Assembly (NCBI RefSeq): GCF_020921035.1
Contig: NC_063155.1
Coordinates: 4,015,001 to 4,079,000, forward strand
Reading direction: 5' to 3'
DNA length: 64,000 bases
From: Rhodamnia argentea
Taxonomy: Eukaryota; Streptophyta; Magnoliopsida; Myrtales; Myrtaceae
Position numbers and translations under genes: made by a program. The notes beneath the pieces are model-generated. The model was given only the letters and a program-made list of their open reading frames with translations. It was not told the origin of the DNA and did not search any database. Positions 61,557 to 64,000 of this stretch are shown piece by piece (the stretch's first letter is position 1; each line of letters starts with the position of its first letter).

Positions 61557-64000
61557 ATTGGCTTATGTTTGTTTTGGTAATTTTTCCGCCAAAAAGCAGA
61601 ACCAAACACACACTCACTGCCCTAACGTTTGTTTCCACTTTCCGGACATTCACTTTTTGTTATTTTTTCATCTTGAAATGCTTACAAGTGAAAATGTAGC
61701 AATTGACATCTTTCGCATTAATAATATCAAAAATGGCTTCGATTTTCTGAAATGGCTAAATAGATGTTGTCTAAAGACAATCTTATTTGCTATATTCGTA
61801 ATTTTATTTTAGTAAGTAATTTCTTTAAGTGTGAGTTAAAATCAACATCATTATCTTTAGGGTCGACACTGTAAAGAAGCCTAAATTAATACCACTTAAA
61901 CACACTTATTCTTTGACACAAAAAAAAAAAAAAAAAACACATTTATTCAAATTCATTTTCGACCCACGAAAAATCCCCGAAGTCGTATAAACGTCCTAAA
62001 TTATTTTAAATAGAAACAAACTAATCCCTTATAGTTGACCTCTTATTTCCTTCTAAAAATAAACAAAAGAGTGGAAAGAAATGCCAATGTTTGCACTTAT
62101 TAAAAATATCTTTAAAATATTGGAACATGAAAAATATAAATATAACGAGGTCTCAATTAGAAAGAAATGTTTGGACCCAAAAAAAAAAAAAAGTGGAAAG
62201 AAATGCCAATTTTTGGCTTTTTCCCATCTATAAATAAGACCTTATTGAGACCTCGTTTAATGGTAAGATTGGTGAAATAGAAAAATGTACCTTTCATGTT
62301 AATCAATCAATCTAATAATTTTTATCAACATTTTCTAAATTGTTTCTTCTTGTTCTTTCGTATCTTAAAAAAATAATAATAATAAGTTCACCTATTGGTT
62401 GTTCTATATTTTAATATAAATATAATATGTAATCTGCAGTTCTATCTTTTTTAGGGAAATTCTTTATTTCAGTTGTGAGATATGATTTTAATTTACACTT
62501 AGGACATCTTAATTTGAGAAATTGTCTTTAAGGATCGGAAAAAATTGTTACGGATACTTCTCAAGAAAATATGGATATCATCCAACTCGGACTTTATCTT
62601 TGACCATATAATGGTTCCAAAAAAACTGCCAGAGATAGGATAAGATAACATCCAAATAACATCCAAATCATTTTGCAGGTGCTAAAGCTAACAACTAGCT
62701 CAAAAATCTATCCACAAGTCAAAAATTATCCAATTCAGCTAAATCAGATAAAATTTCAACTTAATCGAATCTTTATTCACACCAGGAGATAACGTTGAAT
62801 AGTCACAAATACCTATCAATAACACGAGGTTATCATCGAACGCCCAATGGATAAATTCCATTCAACCAACATGGCAAAAATGATTAATCCTCCACTCATA
62901 TTGAACCGTTCGGTCAAACGGATTGCCTAAGTGCCAAAAATTCCATGCTCATGCCAGAAAATTCTGATTTTTTTATTCAATGTAGCTCGACTACCATTGA
63001 GGAATAACCTTTATTTATGAAAAGACAAGTTCCAATTGAATTAAAATCACTTTCCTAGAGCATTCATGCATCCAACCGATTCAAAGGTGAGCATCCAGAC
63101 GTAAACTCATCCACGACACATGATAGACTCAGCCAAAGAGATGTACACATAATCTATGCTGCAATCTCTCATGATTTCATAGATTGATTATCACGCATTG
63201 TGTTGACAGATTGTAAGAGATGATTTCCATTGCAAGCACAACTAGACAGCATCATCCTATATATTCACATACATGCACTAATAAGGATCATTAGTGGAGC
63301 GTAAATTGTAAATTGCAACACCAAAGTATTTAAATCGAGTTCTAATCACTCAAGACCTGCCAATTACGATTTTGACAACATTAAAAGCAAACTTTTGAGG
63401 GACTCCGGTGAAAAAATCACAAGACAGGAAAAGACAGACCCAGCAACATACTATTGTGACGAGGCTTCGTCTTTTTTCTTCTTTGACAAGTACCTAGATA
63501 GAGAAAACAACAAAGTAAATGATGATTATCGGTTTAAGCATCTCATCATCCAATGGATTGACGTCACATTACACAAACTATGATGGATCAGCTGACAAAA
63601 TCTGAAAGTATACTTGAGGTAACAGGGAAAGAGTGTATTGAACCGACTGTGTTGACAGAGTTGACAGAGCCGGGAAAGAGTGTATACTGTGTTCAGTACA
63701 TGCCCCTGACCCTTCGCCCAACAGTAGAGTTGACAGAGCTGGACGGTTTCATTTGAAGCATGGCATGCAAGAAGTAGATAGTTCCGTGGCTGCACCATCC
63801 ATGCAAATCTCATAAACAGTGTTGAGTATATGCACATAGCTGCAACCAAGACAAGGAGCTGAAAACACTGCCCGGCTGGACATGCTAAGAAGAAGATAAA
63901 TTGTCACTTTTTCTTGAATCAGAAATTGCTAACCTGCTGTCATGTTGCCTGATATCATGTCTGGCAGTTTTTCATGTCAACCAAACCCTATTGGAAGCAC
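61557..64000. other. AT-rich intergenic tail of the window
   Basis: No gene is supported. A long A run lies at 61919-61937, the short retroposon at 62071-62210, and small direct repeats (GGAAAGAGTGTAT and GTTGACAGAG, two to three times) at 63620-63745. The last 400 bases might belong to an adjacent gene's UTR, but nothing confirms it. Confidence 0.45.
62071..62210 (+). mobile_element. Short poly(A)-tailed insertion with 18-bp target duplication
   Basis: GTGGAAAGAAATGCCAAT occurs at 62071-62088 and again, identical, at 62193-62210. Between them are about 90 bp of AT-rich sequence ending GGACCC followed by about 14 A. This is the signature of LINE-mediated retroposition. The insert does not resemble the one at 9303-9420. 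Its source is not recognised. Confidence 0.82.

Overview
This is plant nuclear DNA from a dicot. Support comes from intron-rich genes with GT-AG junctions, chloroplast and mitochondrial targeting peptides, plant-specific gene families and a heavy load of LTR retrotransposons, foldback MITEs and simple repeats. I cannot name the species from sequence alone; a woody eudicot is plausible but unproven.

Six complete protein-coding genes and one partial gene are supported, with exon boundaries that keep the reading frame. In order they are: the last exon of a 3-ketodihydrosphingosine reductase (TSC10/KDSR type, +, 230-522); mitochondrial peroxiredoxin-2F (PRXIIF, +, 10884-13605, 5 exons); an RHF2A-like RING-H2 ubiquitin ligase (-, 16637-19534, 7 exons); an APL1-like ADP-glucose pyrophosphorylase large subunit (-, 23217-27680, 15 exons, 523 aa); a GPI-anchored protein of the At5g19250/At3g06035 type (+, 47604-50030, 2 exons); an intronless basic-7S-globulin/xylanase-inhibitor-like aspartic-protease homologue that lacks catalytic residues (+, 53066-54310); and a peroxisomal adenine nucleotide carrier (PNC type, -, 56806-60603, 5 exons). 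They serve unrelated functions (sphingolipid synthesis, mitochondrial peroxide removal, protein turnover, starch synthesis, cell surface, peroxisomal ATP import), as expected for a eukaryotic chromosome segment. There is no operon-like organisation.

Between the genes lie mobile elements. A 3.76-kb LTR with no partner (solo LTR, Tat/Ogre-like) occupies 1030-4789. A truncated Ty3/gypsy element on the minus strand (about 6961-10320) separates a broken second copy of the PRXIIF 5' end (6428-6800) from the intact gene. The largest structure is a nest at 28232-44572. A Ty1/copia element on the minus strand has short LTRs and a perfect 5-bp target duplication. It is split inside its protease region by an 11.5-kb Ty3/gypsy chromovirus-like element (30791-42255, +) with 3.35-kb LTRs and its own 5-bp target duplication. 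Both elements carry many stops, frameshifts or deletions and look dead.

Smaller features include a LINE-type zinc-binding/RNase H fragment near 45 kb, at least four foldback MITE-like elements (46.4-47.1 kb and 54.7-55.9 kb), two about 100-bp poly(A)-tailed insertions with 17-18-bp target duplications (9.3 kb and 62.1 kb), and local duplications near 14, 16.4 and 21.5-22 kb. I did not find a clearly new biological system. The best leads are the nested retrotransposons upstream of the APL1-like gene and on its strand, the repeat-built interior of the solo LTR, the paired open frames kept in both LTRs of the gypsy element, and the two short poly(A) insertions.
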